From Mrakia gelida (Eukaryota; Basidiomycota; Tremellomycetes; Cystofilobasidiales; Mrakiaceae), in NCBI GenBank assembly GCA_024345305.1, contig BRON01000013.1, forward strand, positions 868,001-932,000: DNA of 64,000 nucleotides, in the 5' to 3' direction. The translations under genes were made by a program, and so were the position numbers. The notes below the pieces were generated by a model that did no database searches, was not told the origin of the DNA, and was given only the letters and a program-made list of their open reading frames with translations. Positions within the stretch are counted from its first letter, which is position 1; each line of letters begins with the position of its first letter. Below, piece after piece: positions 31,793 to 43,631 of the stretch.

Positions 31793-34624
31793 CTACACAA
31801 ACTTCCTCGACTTGACAACCGTACTGATACCCGTCGCCTCTCCCCCGTAGTTCCCCTTCAGGGCACCCTGACCACCCTTGTAAACAGCCTGCATCGACGA
31901 GACCTGTTTCTTGGCTTTGTCGAATCTCATTCTCTTCTTGACCCTAGGGTTTCGAACGGCCTTGTTTCGATGAGGGGTGAGACCCTTGTTCTTGAGGATG
32001 GCTCGAGTGAGGGATCGGGGACCGGAACCGGAGGTGAGGTCGTCGGTGATTCTGCGAGGACGAAAGAAGGAAGGAGGCATTAGCGAGGTGAAGGGGGAGG
32101 GGGAGGGAGAGGTGGGTGGGGAGGACGCGTCGAGCGAGCAAACGACGAAACGACGAGGAGCGATCTCGACGTCGACGAGAGAGGTGCAGAAGAGGATTTT
32201 GGGAGAGAAGACTCACCTCGAAGCATCCCTAACCTCATCGTAAGCATCCTGCTTCTCCTCCTTCTCCTCTCTCTTCCTCTTCTTCACAAGCTGATAGTAC
32301 CCATCCTCGCCCTCCATATCCTCTCCTCCTTCGTCCATATCCGTATCCAAACCCTTCACATCCCTCGCCGTCTTCCTATCCTCCTCCCCCCACTCCGCCC
32401 CATCCAAATCCGTGTTCTCGCCCACAGCGCCCTTGGGCGCGTTCTTCCTGAGCGCGGCGTCTCGACCAGCCTGCTTGTTTCGGTAAGGGATATCCTCGTC
32501 TCCTCCCATTCGACCTTGACGAGCGGAGGATCTTCGAGCGGAGGCGGAGTCGATTTTGGAGGTGTGGAAGCGGAGGGAGTGTCGGGCTGAGGCTTTGGCG
32601 GAGGAGTCGGCGAGGGAGAGGGTGGTGGATTCGGAGTGGGGGTCGTCGATGGTGGAGGTGGTTGAGGTGGAAGGTTTGGAGGCGGAAGAGGCGCGAGACT
32701 TCTTGGAGGAGGAGGTGGAAGCGGTGGGGTTGGAAAAGGTAGGGGTTGGTTCCTCGAGGGTAGGGAAGATCGACTTCTTGGGTTTCGACGACGACGCGGC
32801 AGCAGCCTTCTTCTCCCTCTTCTTGTCCTTCTTCTCCTTCTTAGACGACTTGACTCCTCCTCCTCCTCCAGCAGACTTCTTAGCCTTCTCCAGCTCTCGC
32901 GTCTCCCACTCCTCCAGCTCCGAATCCTCGTCCTCCTCCTCTTCCTCAGCCAACTCCCGAGCTCCTCCCTTCCCCTCGAGGTAATCCGCCATCAACTCCT
33001 TCAACTCGTCGTCTTCCAGGCCCAATCCACCTCGTCGCTCCTGCTCCCAAAGCGCCTGAGCATCATCGTCCCAGTCCTTGCCCTGTCCGCCCATAACTCC
33101 GTACGACGCGAACTCCTCGTCCTCGTCGTCGTCGTCCTCTTCGGAATCATCCTCGTCTCCTCCCATGTCGAGGTTCTCGAGTCCGGAGAGACCAGCTTTG
33201 AGTTGGACGAGACGGTTGAGGACGGGGTGGGAGGAAAGGTTGGCGGGTCGTTTGTCGAGAGGAAGGGAGGCGAGGTGGAGGTAGAAGGCGAGGGTGGTAG
33301 CGTAGGTGAGGAGGGTTTCTGCGTTCACGACCAAGTCAAAGACAAAAACAAAAGGAGTGAAAGAGGAGAGGTCAGCAAAGAGAGAACGTGACAGCGCGAA
33401 CGACGAAGAGCGACGAGTGTGGGACGAACGGTAGTGAAGAACGGTGAGACCGAGACTGGGATGGTTGGGATCCTCCTCCTGCTGAAGTCGAATGATCTCT
33501 CCGAGCTTGGGGATCCTGAGAGCGATATCTCCCCACTCTCGAGCGAGAGCGAGCGTCTCAGGAGCTGTTCGCTCGAGGAGTCGAAGGAGCGAGGGCGCGT
33601 CGGTGGGGAGGGGTTCGGTGGGAGCAGCGGGTCTGCAGCGAACGCAAAATGAGAACAACGGATAGAACCATCAGCAACACGAAGCAAACACCCCTCTTCT
33701 GTTCTATCACTCGAGAACAAGGGCACAAGTCTCGGAACAGAGACGGAACGAAGCAAAAGCTCAAAACTCACCCTTTGCTCTCCTCCTCGTCCTCCTCCTC
33801 CTCCAACCCAACCCCTCCATGCCTCCCCAAATCCTCCAACCCGAAATCCCCGCCACTCATGGCCTCCCTCCCCTTCCTCTGCAACTTCCTAGCCTCCCGA
33901 TCCTCCATCTCCCTCCGTTCCTCCAAATCCTCATCCCCACTCCCATCCTCCTCGTCGTCTCGAGCTCGTCGAGTAGAAGGTCGAGCGTAGTAAGCGTTGG
34001 CGTTCGTTCCCCAGGTCTCGTCTTCCGATCCTGAGCCGGAGCCGGATCCTGAAGCGGCGGAAGCAGCGTCCGAGGCGTCCTCGTCGTCGGAGCCTGACTG
34101 GGAGGAGGAGGATCGAGCTGGTTTGGCGAATCGACCTTTGGGTTCGGTTGAGGGAGCGGGTTTGGGTTTGCGCTCTTTTCTCTTTTTAGGTTGAGCGGGA
34201 GCAGAGGAGTAGTCCTCTTCCTCTTCTTCGTCGTCGTCTGATCCAGGGATGTTCTTGTGAGCGAAGACCTCCTCTTCGTCGTCGAACTCGTCGTCCGAAG
34301 CTGTTCGTCGCTGCTGGTTCGAGGTGTCGTCGAGGAGGATTCGGTCTCGGTTCGATTGGACTGTAGCGCGAAGACGACGATGAAAGGGCTAGGTCAGCAT
34401 GGGAAGGGTGAGAGGGACGAGCTTGGATAGAGGAGGTGGAGGAAGAGCAAGCTCAAGGGAGGGAGGGAAGGAAGGGAGGGAAACCTGAACTGACATTCGT
34501 CCTCTCCTCCTTGTTCGATTGTAGACTCGTAGGTATCCATCTTTGAAACTGTAGCATCCTTCCTTCGGACAGCCTTAGGTCCGGTAACCTTAGGAGCGGC
34601 CTTCTTCTGTTGTCGTTTCGCCAT
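31793..34624 (-). CDS. SAS10: Sas10/Utp3 small-subunit processome protein
   Basis: Nucleolar protein of the U3 snoRNP/SSU processome needed for 18S rRNA maturation. It starts MAKRQQKKAAPKVTGPKAVR and shows the Sas10 N-terminal motif EDEFQSNRDRILLDD across the first splice junction. Long acidic stretches follow (EEVFAHKNIPGSDDDEEEEE), then the Sas10/Utp3/C1D domain: LPTDAPSLLRLLERTAPETL, KLGEIIRLQQEED, ETLLTYATTLAFYLHLASLP, HPVLNRLVQLKAGLSGLENL. The C-terminal Sas10 domain is diagnostic: YRNKQAGRDAALRKNAPKGA, ITDDLTSGSGPRSLTRAILK, NKGLTPHRNKAVRNPRVKKR, and the terminal GEATGISTVVKSRKFV-stop. Several hundred residues are low complexity (Lys/Glu/Ser). It shares a 197-bp divergent promoter with the mitochondrial acyl carrier protein gene. 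Confidence 0.95.
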
Positions 34625-34821
34625 CGGAGGAGTGGGAGTGGAAGTTGGGAGGGAGGGAGGAGGAAGGTGAGCTCGAGAATCTTTGCCCGATTCGGAGTTT
34701 CAACTTTTGTAATGCCTCCCCGAAAGCATTAGAACGACAACCTTCCCCTACTCCCTAACCTCAACCTCTCCCCTCCTTCACCTCTTCTTCCTTCTTCAAA
34801 CACCCCTTCCTCCCCTTCAGC
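34625..34821. promoter_or_regulatory. Short bidirectional promoter, SAS10 / mitochondrial ACP
   Basis: Only 197 bp separate the two start codons, so upstream control must be shared or overlapping. The strand towards ACP is CT-rich up to the ATG at 34822. The other side is purine-rich. There is no TATA box; an ATTAGAACG/TTTTGTAATG AT-richer patch sits near the middle. Confidence 0.6.
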
Positions 34822-35956
34822 ATGTTCCCTCGTCTCGCTCCTCGTGTTCTCTCCCGGGCTTCCACCCCTTCGAAACTCTCCCTTCTCTCCGCTTCCCCCT
34901 TCGTTCGACCTTCTCTCTCCCTCCTCCGTCCATCCCTCCCTTCGACCTCGTCGCCTGTTCTCGCTCGATGGTACTCGTCCGAGGGACCTGAGAACGACGG
35001 AAGGTTGACAGTCAAGAACGTTGAGATCAGGATTCTCGATATCTTTAGGACTTTCGATAAGGTCAACCAGGATAACGTGAGTTCAGAGATCAAGAAGAGG
35101 AGGAGGAGGAAGGGAGGAGACGGAGGAGGGAGGCGAATCGAGATGAGCTTCCGGGGAGGGAGAACGCTCTTCCACCGCCATCCCGTCCAGAGAACATCGT
35201 CTTAGCAGACGGAGAGACCACTCATCTCGCTTATCCCACCCATCCGAACCTCTCCCACCCCTCCCAACCTCCCTCAACCGTCTCGATCTCGCTCCGAACC
35301 CAAGCTGACTCCTCCCTCCCCTCTTCCCCTTCTTCTCTCCCAGCTCAACCTCCAAGCGGACTTCACCAAGGATCTCGGACTTGATTCTCTCGACGCTGTG
35401 GAGGTGATCATGGCCATCGAGGAGGAGTTCTACATCGAGATCCCAGACGCAGAGGCAGACGAGATCAAGACCGTTCAGCATGGTTCGTTCCTCCTCTCTC
35501 TTCAGTCCTTCCTTTCCAGCCTATCGCGCATCTCGCTTTGGGCATTCTTGAAGGAGGAGGGCTCTGTTGCTTGGGATTAGCGCGATGGATCGACAGAGAC
35601 GACGGACTGAGCTCAAGCTGACCTCTTCTCTTTTCCTTCCTTCCCTTCACCTCCACTCGCTTTCCCCGCTTCCTCCCTCGTTCCCTTCCCTTCCGTTCAG
35701 CCGTCGACTACATCGTCAACGTACGTTGCTTCCCTCTCCCTACCCCTCTCACACTCCATCCCCCTTCTTCCCCTCATCCTTTCGTACTGACTCTTCCTCT
35801 TCCTCCTCTTCGTATCACTCGCGATCTCGTCCTCTCAGTGCCCCGAAGGTGAGCTTCGCCTAGCCTCGTCTCCATCTCCTCGTCGCTCTGTCTCATCGAA
35901 CTCGAACCTGACTCCTCCTCTCTCGTTTCCCTTTCCTCCCCACAGCCGGACTGTAA
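34822..35956 (+). CDS. ACP1: Mitochondrial acyl carrier protein
   Basis: Matrix acyl carrier protein: scaffold of mitochondrial fatty-acid (lipoate precursor) synthesis, also bound to LYR proteins of complex I and the Fe-S machinery. Exons 34822-35076, 35344-35482, 35701-35720, 35839-35848 and 35946-35956 encode 144 residues. Residues 1-50 are an Arg/Ser-rich presequence ([20 protein letters not shown], processing near RWYSSEG). The folded domain holds [19 protein letters not shown] and the phosphopantetheine site [20 protein letters not shown] (Ser in DSL). [20 protein letters not shown] and a short IVNCPEAGL tail follow. The last three coding exons are 20, 10 and 11 nt, so the C-terminus depends on precise splicing of a 10-nt microexon. 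Confidence 0.96.
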
Positions 35957-36202
35957 ACAACCAAACCTACGCTACGGGAACTGGACTTTTTGCTTTGGGA
36001 GAGAGGGGAGTGCGAGGGAGGAGGGAGCAGCAGCGACGCGAATGATGGATGAACAACCCTTTTCTTTTATCACCTTCCCTCTCTCTCTCTCTTTCCTTGC
36101 AAGATCTACATTCGTTGAACACATTCATCACATCCCTCCCCTCCTCCCACCTCCCTCCTCCCTCCACCCACCTCTCTCCACCACCCGCCTGCCCACTCAC
36201 CC

Positions 36203-37599
36203 TCACATCGACGTTGTCGCACCTATCTTCCTATCATGCCTCCACCCCAGCACCAAAGCCGTCCCCACCCCCGTCAACGCCGCCCCAAACATCCACAAAC
36301 TAACCTGCCCCTGAAAGAACTCCTCCTTCACGCTCCGATCCTGACTCGTCGTCGTGAACGCAGGAGAAGGAGCCGTATGTCGAACAGCTGTCTCGCGCCA
36401 CGAAGATCGTTCGCGTTCTTCTCGTCCTCCTCCTTTTCGAACGAGAGGTTTGGCGAACCCTGGAGTTGGGTTGGGGTTGGAGGAAGATGAGGAGGTGGAT
36501 GAGGTTGAGGATGACGTTGAGTCCGAATCGAACGACGGACTAGAGTATCTGGGATGAGGAGGAGGAGTAGGAGGTTGGTTCCTTTTCCCGAAACCGAAGC
36601 CGTTCGCAGCGAAGGAAGCGAACGCGCTTGTTCCTGGACCCATGGACGGATGGAGGGTTCCCAAGTCTGCTTTGCCTGTGATGGGGTTGTAGCGGGATTG
36701 GAGGGTGTCCGGGTTGGAGTAAGGGGAGAAGGGGGAGTTGAACGAGGCTCCTCCTGGCGGGGGTGAGAAGTGAGACGACCGAGGCATTTGGGATCCCAAG
36801 GCTGGACGACCGGAGGGGTTGGGAGAGTGGTTGAAAGGGAAGGGTTGGGAGGCTCCGTTGGTGTTGACGGTGGAAGGACGTTGGGCTTGTTGTTGGTGAT
36901 GAAGCATGGTTGAGCGAGGACGGGGAGGGAGACGAGTGGAGGGGTGGACCCAGGTTGAGGGACGACCTGTACGGGTGTAGTGCGTTGAGGTGTGGGTTGC
37001 TCGTGGGACGGGGGAGAGGGATCGGTCGTAGAGGGATCTATAAGTCGTCGAAGAAGAGGGAGAGAGCGCGTAAGGACGAAGGAGGGGAGGAGAGAGAAGG
37101 TGAAGGAGAGGGAAGGAGGTTCGAGCTGACCTTTTCGATTCGTTCCCTAAGGTATCGTAGGCTTCCGAGATACTGAGATACTTGGCTTTGGCGACCTTGT
37201 CTCCGGGAGTCAGATCTGGATGATACTTCTTGGAGAGCTGAGGCACGGAGAGCACGAAGAAACGAGGAAAGAGAAGACGAGAAAGGGAAAGGAAGGAAGG
37301 TCAGCTCGAGTTCGCCGTCGTCCGTTCCATCTCTTCCTTCTCTCTACTCCTTCCCATCTCCCCCAAGGTCCAAGGCGAGGTAAGAGGCTAACCTCGTAGA
37401 ACCTCTCCTTGATCTGTTTCCTACTAGCCCCCCGATCTATGTCCAGCGTCCGATAATGGTTGTCGGCTGCACTCGCGGCGGACCATCGGGAAGAAGACGA
37501 GAACGTCCGTTTGGAGGACCTCGAGGAGGCAGGACAGGACGAGAGGAGGGTTGAGCAGAGTAGGGTTGACGAGCGTGAGGAGGAGGCGATGGCGTTCAT
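36203..37599 (-). CDS. Mitochondrial J-domain (DnaJ-like) protein with C-terminal membrane segment
   Basis: Hsp70 co-chaperone. The start at 37597-37599 (MNAIASSSRSSTLLC) begins an Arg/Ser-rich presequence ending near KRTFSSSSRWSA. An in-frame ATG at 37786-37788 would add 63 residues and cannot be excluded. The J domain: DNHYRTLDIDRGASRKQIKE, RFYELSKKYHPDLTPGDKVA (HPD motif intact), then KYLSISEAYDTLGNESKRSL. A Pro/Ser/Asn-rich low-complexity region of about 200 residues follows without the Gly/Phe or Cys-rich modules of type I proteins. Near the end there is one hydrophobic helix, VSLWMFGAALTGVGTALVLG, then a short basic tail. Mitochondrial inner- or outer-membrane anchoring is inferred. It resembles fungal proteins of unknown client. 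Confidence 0.85.
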
Positions 37600-38049
37600 C
37601 GCTTGTTGCAAGAAACGGAGGGAAGGGGAAGGAGCGAAGGGAGGAAGGTCGAAGGTTGAGGTCAACGGGAGGAGTCGAGTGATTCGCGGAGCGACGCCGA
37701 AGGGAGGAGACGTGACTGGCTGGGCTCGATTTTTCGCGAGGAAGATTTGCGAGAGGGGAGTTATACGTCGCGAGATCGAGAGAATCATAAGAGAGACGAG
37801 ACGAGAGCGGGGAGCATAATTAGAGGATCAAAATCGAAGGAGAAGGAGGGGGTCGCCAAATCGAACAGTCGTCAAAGAGTCGTCGCGAGTCAGAAGAACG
37901 TAGATTGAAGGTGGGTATAGTTAAGACAGCTGGGTAGATATTGTAGTAGACGGTAAGAGAGGAGGAGGCGCTCGGTCGCGACGAAGAGGAAACCAAGAAA
38001 ACGAAACGAACGAAAAGGAAAATGAAAATGAAACCTCGACGCGACCCTG
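37600..38049. other. Intergenic spacer between tandem minus-strand genes
   Basis: 450 bp containing the J-protein promoter and the 3' end of the large disordered-protein gene. A TTATAC string occurs at about 37760. An in-frame N-terminal extension of the J-protein could occupy 37600-37788. Confidence 0.45.
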
Positions 38050-41000
38050 CTACTCGGTCGCCCTCTCCTTCCCCTTCCCCTTCTCCTTCTCAGCCTTCTC
38101 CTTATCCCTTCCCAGCTTATGAGTAGCCCGAGCTTCAGCGTCCTTCTTCTGAGCCCTGACAAGGGCCTTCTCCCACTCGTCGGAGAGGAGAGTTCCCTTG
38201 GTGATGGGAGGAGGAGTGTGGAAGATTGGGTGTCTGAGGGAGATGAGATCCTCGAGGAGGTCGAGTCGCTGAGAGATACGAAGCGAATCGAAGGAGAGAG
38301 AGGAGAGGGAGGAAGAGGGAAGGAGGCGTGTCAGTCGGGGACGCGGTCAGACGAGGAACGCGAGCGAAGACGACAGAGGGGACGAACTGGTTTGATCTCC
38401 TCAAGCAAGCTCTTGACTTGGGCGATTTGACTCGTACGCATTCCCAGCGCAATCCTGACAGCGCAGGAGGACACAAAAAGGAGCGGAAGAAAGTCAGAAA
38501 CTGAGTCTCGGGTGCGACGCGAGATCGAACGACGCGACGGCGCCGAGACGAGACGACTCACTGCGATCTGTCGGTCTGAAGGCTGATCAAGAAGGCGAGC
38601 TCCTTCCTAGCAGCTTTGAATCCATCATACTCGGATCCTGATAGATGAATGGAGGTCGAAAGGGAGAGAGTGTCAGCTCGACGAGATCGGATGGTTTCTC
38701 GACTCGAACGCCATTCGACGCGTTCGAACGACGAACGAGACGGAAACGAACATCCCTCAAGGAAGAAAGAGGGCACGAAAAGAAAAAGAGCACTCACGGC
38801 TCATCAACGCCTTGAAGAAGGTCGCCGAGTTCTCGCATGTGAAGTACGGATCTTCGTCGAGGTCGACCTTGTTGAGCAAGCCTAAGTTGACCTTTGAAAG
38901 GTACCACGAGACGGTTTCGACTTCCTCGACTTTCAGAGCTCTGGCGAAAGAAGAGCGAGAAAGGAAGGAAGGGTCAGTGATCAGATTTTCGAACTGAGAC
39001 GCGTCGTCGGACAAGGCGACTCGAGCTCACCTCCTACCATCCGGCCCAGGCACCTTCTTGAGTAGTTCAACACATCGTTCCTTCCTCTCCTTGTATTCCG
39101 ACTCCTTGGCGGGTGTGAGACGAGGGTACGAGTCGAGGGAGCGGTACTGGAGTTTGACTTCGGAGGAGGAGGAGCGACGACGTTGGACCTGAGGAGCGTT
39201 GATGTAGGCTGAGAGAACGAGAGCGAAGATGGGGGATCCGAGACAGAGAACGAGACGACGCGAAGAGGAAAGAAGGAAGGGGAAAGGAATGCCAAGAAGT
39301 CAGTGACGTCGAGATCGAAGACGGGGAGACGCGACTTCCTCTCCTCTCCAGTTTCTTGCCTCAAAACGAAGACTCACGATTCGCACCACCCCCACCACCC
39401 TGAGGCGGACTCATACTTCCACCTCCACCTCCGTTCACGCTCCTCACGCTCCCTCCACCACTCCCCTGATCGGGACTCATCGATCCTCCTCCTCCGTTGA
39501 AGCTCACGACGTTTCCGTTCGCATCCTCCTCGAACCATTGAATTTGATGTGCACCGAAGACAGCTGCTCGAGGAGTTCGGTTCCCTTGCGGTCCGTACGA
39601 GGGAGTTCGGTTGCCGAGGGTAGGAGGAGGGAAGAACGGCTGTTGTTGAGGGAGGAAGGGCTGGTGTTGTTGAAGAGGGACGACCGCTCCTGGAGGCATC
39701 ATCCCTCCTCCCCATTGCTGCATCCCCATCGGCTGAGCGAACTGCTGCTGCTGACCTCCTCCTCTGCCACCCGGCAAGATAGCGGCGAGCTGCGACGCGT
39801 TCCTCGGCCCTCCAAACGACTCTCTCGGAGGACGCGGTTGAGCGATCCAGTGCTTTGGTAGGACGGGACTGTTGTGAGGATCGCGGTACTGAGCGTGGTT
39901 CTGAGCTCGAGAGAAGGGGTTCTGCTTGTGGGCTTGAGAGACTGGTGGAGGAGCGAACTCGGGACGATGGGATTGGAAGTTGTTGGAGAGGTTGAAGGAG
40001 GTGGACGCCGTGGCCGCTTTGATATCGTTGGCGTCGGGAGATTTTGAGTGGAGGTTGGGTGGGATGGAAGTGGAGGAGGAGGAAGAAGAGCCGACTCGGG
40101 CGCGTTGTTGAGGTGGAGGAGGAGGAGGAGAGCGTCGCGTGCGAGGAGGAGGAGGAGCTGGTTTGAATGGTGCTGGTGCTGGGGCTAGACGAGGAGTCGG
40201 TTTGATCTCCTGTACCTCGTCGTCGTCGCTATTGAAATCTGGCCCTGAGTCTTCCATTTCCTCCTCGACATCCATCCTCCCCTGTTTCACACGAAGGTCT
40301 ACCACCTCTCCTTCCGACTCCGTCTCGTCGATCTCGTCGACCTCGTCGGCGAACTCGTCGTAGGCTTTACGAGGAGGTGCCTCGTCTTCCTCCTCGTCGT
40401 CCGAGAAGTCGCTGACGAGTTTCTTCTTCTGCGTCGGAGCTGCTGCTGATGGCCACGTCGCGGGTTTAGACGAGGGAGGAGGGCGAAGCCGGGAAGAGGA
40501 AGCGACGCCGTTCGAGGATGGGAGAGGTCGAGCGGCAGAAGCGGCGGATCTGTGAGGTTGCGGGACGGGGGTGGTATCTACCTCGCAGTGGAAGGTGGGA
40601 GAGTAGCGAGTGACGGAGGGTGGCGAGACCGTCTGGGAGGAGATGGAGAAGGGTGAGGCGGTGACTCGCTGAGCGTGGGAGTGGTTTGGGTTGGAGGAGG
40701 AGGAGGTCGTTCGAGATAGGGCTCGGGGAGAAGGCGAGGTGTCCTTTGGATGATAGGTTGAAGACGACGCAACGGCGTTGGATGAAGGTTTGGAAGGAGG
40801 GTTGGAGGGAAGGGGAGGTGATCCGTCGTCGAGAGGGGAGGAGGAGCGCTCTCTCCTTCGACGAGCGCTGGGTTTGTGGCGGTGGGGTTGATGGTGGTTG
40901 CCTTGACGGACTTCAGAGGAGGGGGTTGATGTTGCTCGAGGAGGGGATCTGCTCCTTCGTCGTTGAGAGGAGGAAGAGGGGAGATGGGAGGAGGAGGAGG

Positions 41001-41343
41001 AGGGAAGAGGAGGAGGAGGCGAAGGTCGGCGTTGAAAGGGTCGATTCTGATGTTGCTGGCGATGCTGCTCCATCCCGATTCTACTCCTATCGAATCCACC
41101 ATCCCTGGGAGGTCCACTTTGCTGGACATCTCGGGGTCTAGAAGACAACGACGAGGGCTCTCCTCGACTGCTGGGGTAGGATCTCGAGGAAGATTGCCCT
41201 CCTCCTCCTCGTGAGCTCTCACCTCCTCCTCCCCTCCCTTCGTCGGCTCTTCCCCTTGGCCTTTGCACCATCACTGGAGGAGCAGCCATCTCGACATCGT
41301 CATCGCTTCCCCATCCTCCCGCTCCGTACGAGTTGCTGGCCAT
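38050..41343 (-). CDS. Large disordered protein with conserved-looking helical C-terminus, family not recognised
   Basis: The start at 41341-41343 (MASNSYGAGGWGSDDDVEMA; an ATG 18 nt upstream is also possible) opens a single exon of about 660 codons. It is rich in Ser, Pro, Arg, Gln and Gly, with Gln- and Gly-rich blocks near its end (MGMQQWGGGMMPPGA; GGGGGSMSPPQGGGGG). The donor at 39382 splices to YINAPQVQRRRSSSSEVKLQ YRSLDSYPRLTPAKESEYKE-type sequence. Shorter exons then encode an ordered helical region: EVETVSWYLSKVNLGLLNKV, YFTCENSATFFKALM, SEYDGFKAARKELAFLISLQ, MRTSQIAQVKSLLEEIKPRL, DLLEDLISLRHPIFHTPPPI. The C-terminus is a Lys/Glu-rich coil, ending EKGKGKERATE-stop. No domain was recognised. 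The layout (long disordered region, compact C-terminal domain) suggests a scaffold or nuclear regulator. Confidence 0.8.
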
Positions 41344-41874
41344 GCAGAAGGTCTGTTTCAAGGAGGGACGAGCGACCGGAAGAGGGAAGGGATGTTGACC
41401 TTCGAGGTGCGCGAGTTGAGAGTCGGAGGAGCCGTCGAAGAGCTAAGAGCGAGAAGGAGGACTGAGGGTTGGTTCCTGCTGATTCGATGGATACCCTCAA
41501 AGCGAGCGAGTGAACGAGAGAACGAGAAAAGTGGAAGGGAGGAATTTGGTTGAGGTCGAAGCTGGAAGGGAGGGGAGAAGAAGGAGATTTGGAGTGACCA
41601 GTTTCGGACGCATCGTTTCCCTCGCCGATATCGCTCAAATTTTCTCCTTCAGGTTCCGACCTTCACTTGATCCCATTCCGAGTCCAAAACGAACAAGATC
41701 GTGAAAGGCTTTATATATACACAAGTCTCCTTGACGACGGAGAGCTGCCTTTCTCCGGAGGACCCCCTCGAGCTGACGTCCCTTTCCCTCTGGTCCCCTC
41801 CACTTTCCTTCGACCCAAACCATCACCCCTCAGCTTTTTTCTCTTCAACCACCACCCTCTCCTTCTTATTCAGC
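41344..41874. promoter_or_regulatory. Divergent promoter with TATA-like element
   Basis: 531 bp between the disordered-protein gene (-) and the SHB17-like gene (+). TTTATATATACAC at about 41710-41722 is a clear TATA-like sequence about 155 bp upstream of the SHB17 start, rare in this window. A CT-rich tract lies between it and the ATG. Confidence 0.6.
41712..41719 (+). promoter_or_regulatory. TATA-like element
   Basis: TATATATA inside an AT-rich 13-mer, placed about 155 bp before the SHB17-like start codon. It is an inference from position and sequence only; most other promoters here have no such element. Confidence 0.5.
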
Positions 41875-43631
41875 ATGGCTCCCCGTCTTCCTCGAGTTTA
41901 CCTTATCCGTGCGTGTCCCTCGTCTTCTCTCGTTCAACTTCACTCGAAGAAGCGAGCTGACCTCCCCTTCTCTTGCTTCCTTCTCGCTCTTGTCGATATC
42001 CAGGACACGGTGAGCTCTTCTTTTCCCATCTCTCAGCCTTCAAGCCCTCCATACTGATATCTCCTCATTTCTCTTCTTCTCTCCAGGTGAGACCGAATGG
42101 TCCATCAACGGTTCGTCTCTTTTCTCTGCTCCTCTCTACTCGAGCTCTTCATCTTTCCCTCCCTCTCTTTCCCAAGCTCAAAAACTGACCTCAGCTTCCC
42201 ATATCTCTTCCCTTCGTCTCTCAGGTCGACATGTAAGTTCACACTGCCCCTGTCTTCCTTCTTTCTGTATCTCTAAGAGACTGGACGGAGCTGCTTCAAC
42301 GAAACGGAGACGAGCGAGCTCACCACCCCCTCCTCCTTCCCTCCCTCTCCCTCGTCATGTCCCTCTCCCAAAAACAGACCGGAGTTTCCGACATCCCTCT
42401 CACCGCTCGAGGAGAACAAGTCATGAAGGACGTAGCTCCTCAGATCGTAGGACCCGGAAGTCAGTATTCATCCTTCTTCCTCCCCTTCGTTGAAGTTCAA
42501 CCAAAACTCTCGCGTTCTCTCCCCTCCGCGTTACCCCTCCTCTTCCTGGCTCTTCTCCTCCGCGTCGACTCCCCCTCTGACTCCATCTCCTTTCGTGACT
42601 TCTGCCTGCTTGCTTGTGTGCGTCGAACAGAGCTCCTCGACCCATCCAAACTCACTCACATCATCGTCTCGCCTCGTCTTCGAGCGCAGACGACCGCGAA
42701 GATCCTGTTCGCCGGTTCCGAGTCGGAGGTCAAGTTCGAGACGACCGAGGAGGTTGGAGAGTGGAAGTACGGAGAGTACGAGGGTCTGCTTGTGAGTCGA
42801 GGTTTTCCTCTTGTTTCTGGGTGAGGAGGAAAGGAGCGGGAGAGAGGTCCAACGTCGAGCTCAATCGACGCGTGCTGATTTCCTTCTGTTCTCGCTCCCA
42901 CCTCCCAGAGCAACGAGATCCAAGCTCGACGACCTGGATGGAGGATTTGGGTCGATGGGTGAGTGTTTTCCAACCTCTCTTTCTATCGGAAGAACAACAA
43001 GTCGCGTGCATTTCTTACGAACTGATTTCTCGTTCATCTGCGGTTCGTTCAGATGCCCTCCCGACGACAAGCACGACGGAGAGACCGCCTTGCAGATGCA
43101 AAACCGAGTTGATGGAGTCATTGCCAAGATTCGAGCCATCCACCAGGCCGCTGAGGACAAGGGATGCGGCAAGGCGAGCGAGCATCTGACTCAGAAGCAG
43201 CGACGAGCGGCTGCTGAGGACGCCGATGTGGTTATCGTCTCGCACGGTCACTTCTCTAGGTGAGTAGAGATAACTGGAAGGAGGTTGTGTGGGCTTGGGG
43301 GAGGTCGAGGGAGAAGGAGACGAGACGAGCGGCGCGTCGAAACTTGAACTGACGAAACCGACGCGACTCTTTTCCCTCCTTCGTTCGCTTTCGTTCGCTG
43401 TTGCAGGGTCTTCATCGCCCGATGGTGTGGATTCCCTCTCGAGGCCGGAACCAACTTCTCAACGGACGCTGGAGGACTTACCCTGCTCGGATACCAGCAC
43501 GGAACTTTGAACGAGCCTTCGGTTTTGGGAGTCAACTGGTCAGTCGTCACTCTTCCTCTCTCTTCCTCGACGATTTGGCTGTGCTGACTAGCTCTTCTTT
43601 CGCTTCCGTCAGGTACACCAACCCCAACTAG
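41875..43631 (+). CDS. SHB17: Sedoheptulose-1,7-bisphosphatase-like histidine phosphatase
   Basis: Histidine phosphatase closest to yeast Shb17, which cleaves sedoheptulose-1,7-bisphosphate to feed ribose-5-P synthesis. Ten exons: 41875-41908, 42004-42009, 42087-42110, 42225-42232, 42378-42459, 42631-42791, 42909-42958, 43053-43259, 43407-43538 and 43613-43631. They give 240 residues in frame. Motifs: VYLIRHGETEWSINGRHTGV and SDIPLTARGEQVMKDV, then IIVSPRLRAQTTAKILF, VGEWKYGEYEGLLSNEI, DADVVIVSHGHFSRVFIARW (second His) and FSTDAGGLTLLGYQHGT. The catalytic RHG is assembled from three exons, with a 6-nt exon supplying the histidine codon, and another exon is 8 nt. It is shorter than yeast Shb17 (271 residues). 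Confidence 0.93.

Noticed and set aside
36203..37255. J-protein read as a single unspliced frame starting in the second exon.
   Set aside because: That frame runs through introns at its 5' end and lacks the first part of the J domain; splicing to the 37599 start restores DNHYRTLDIDRGAS and a presequence.
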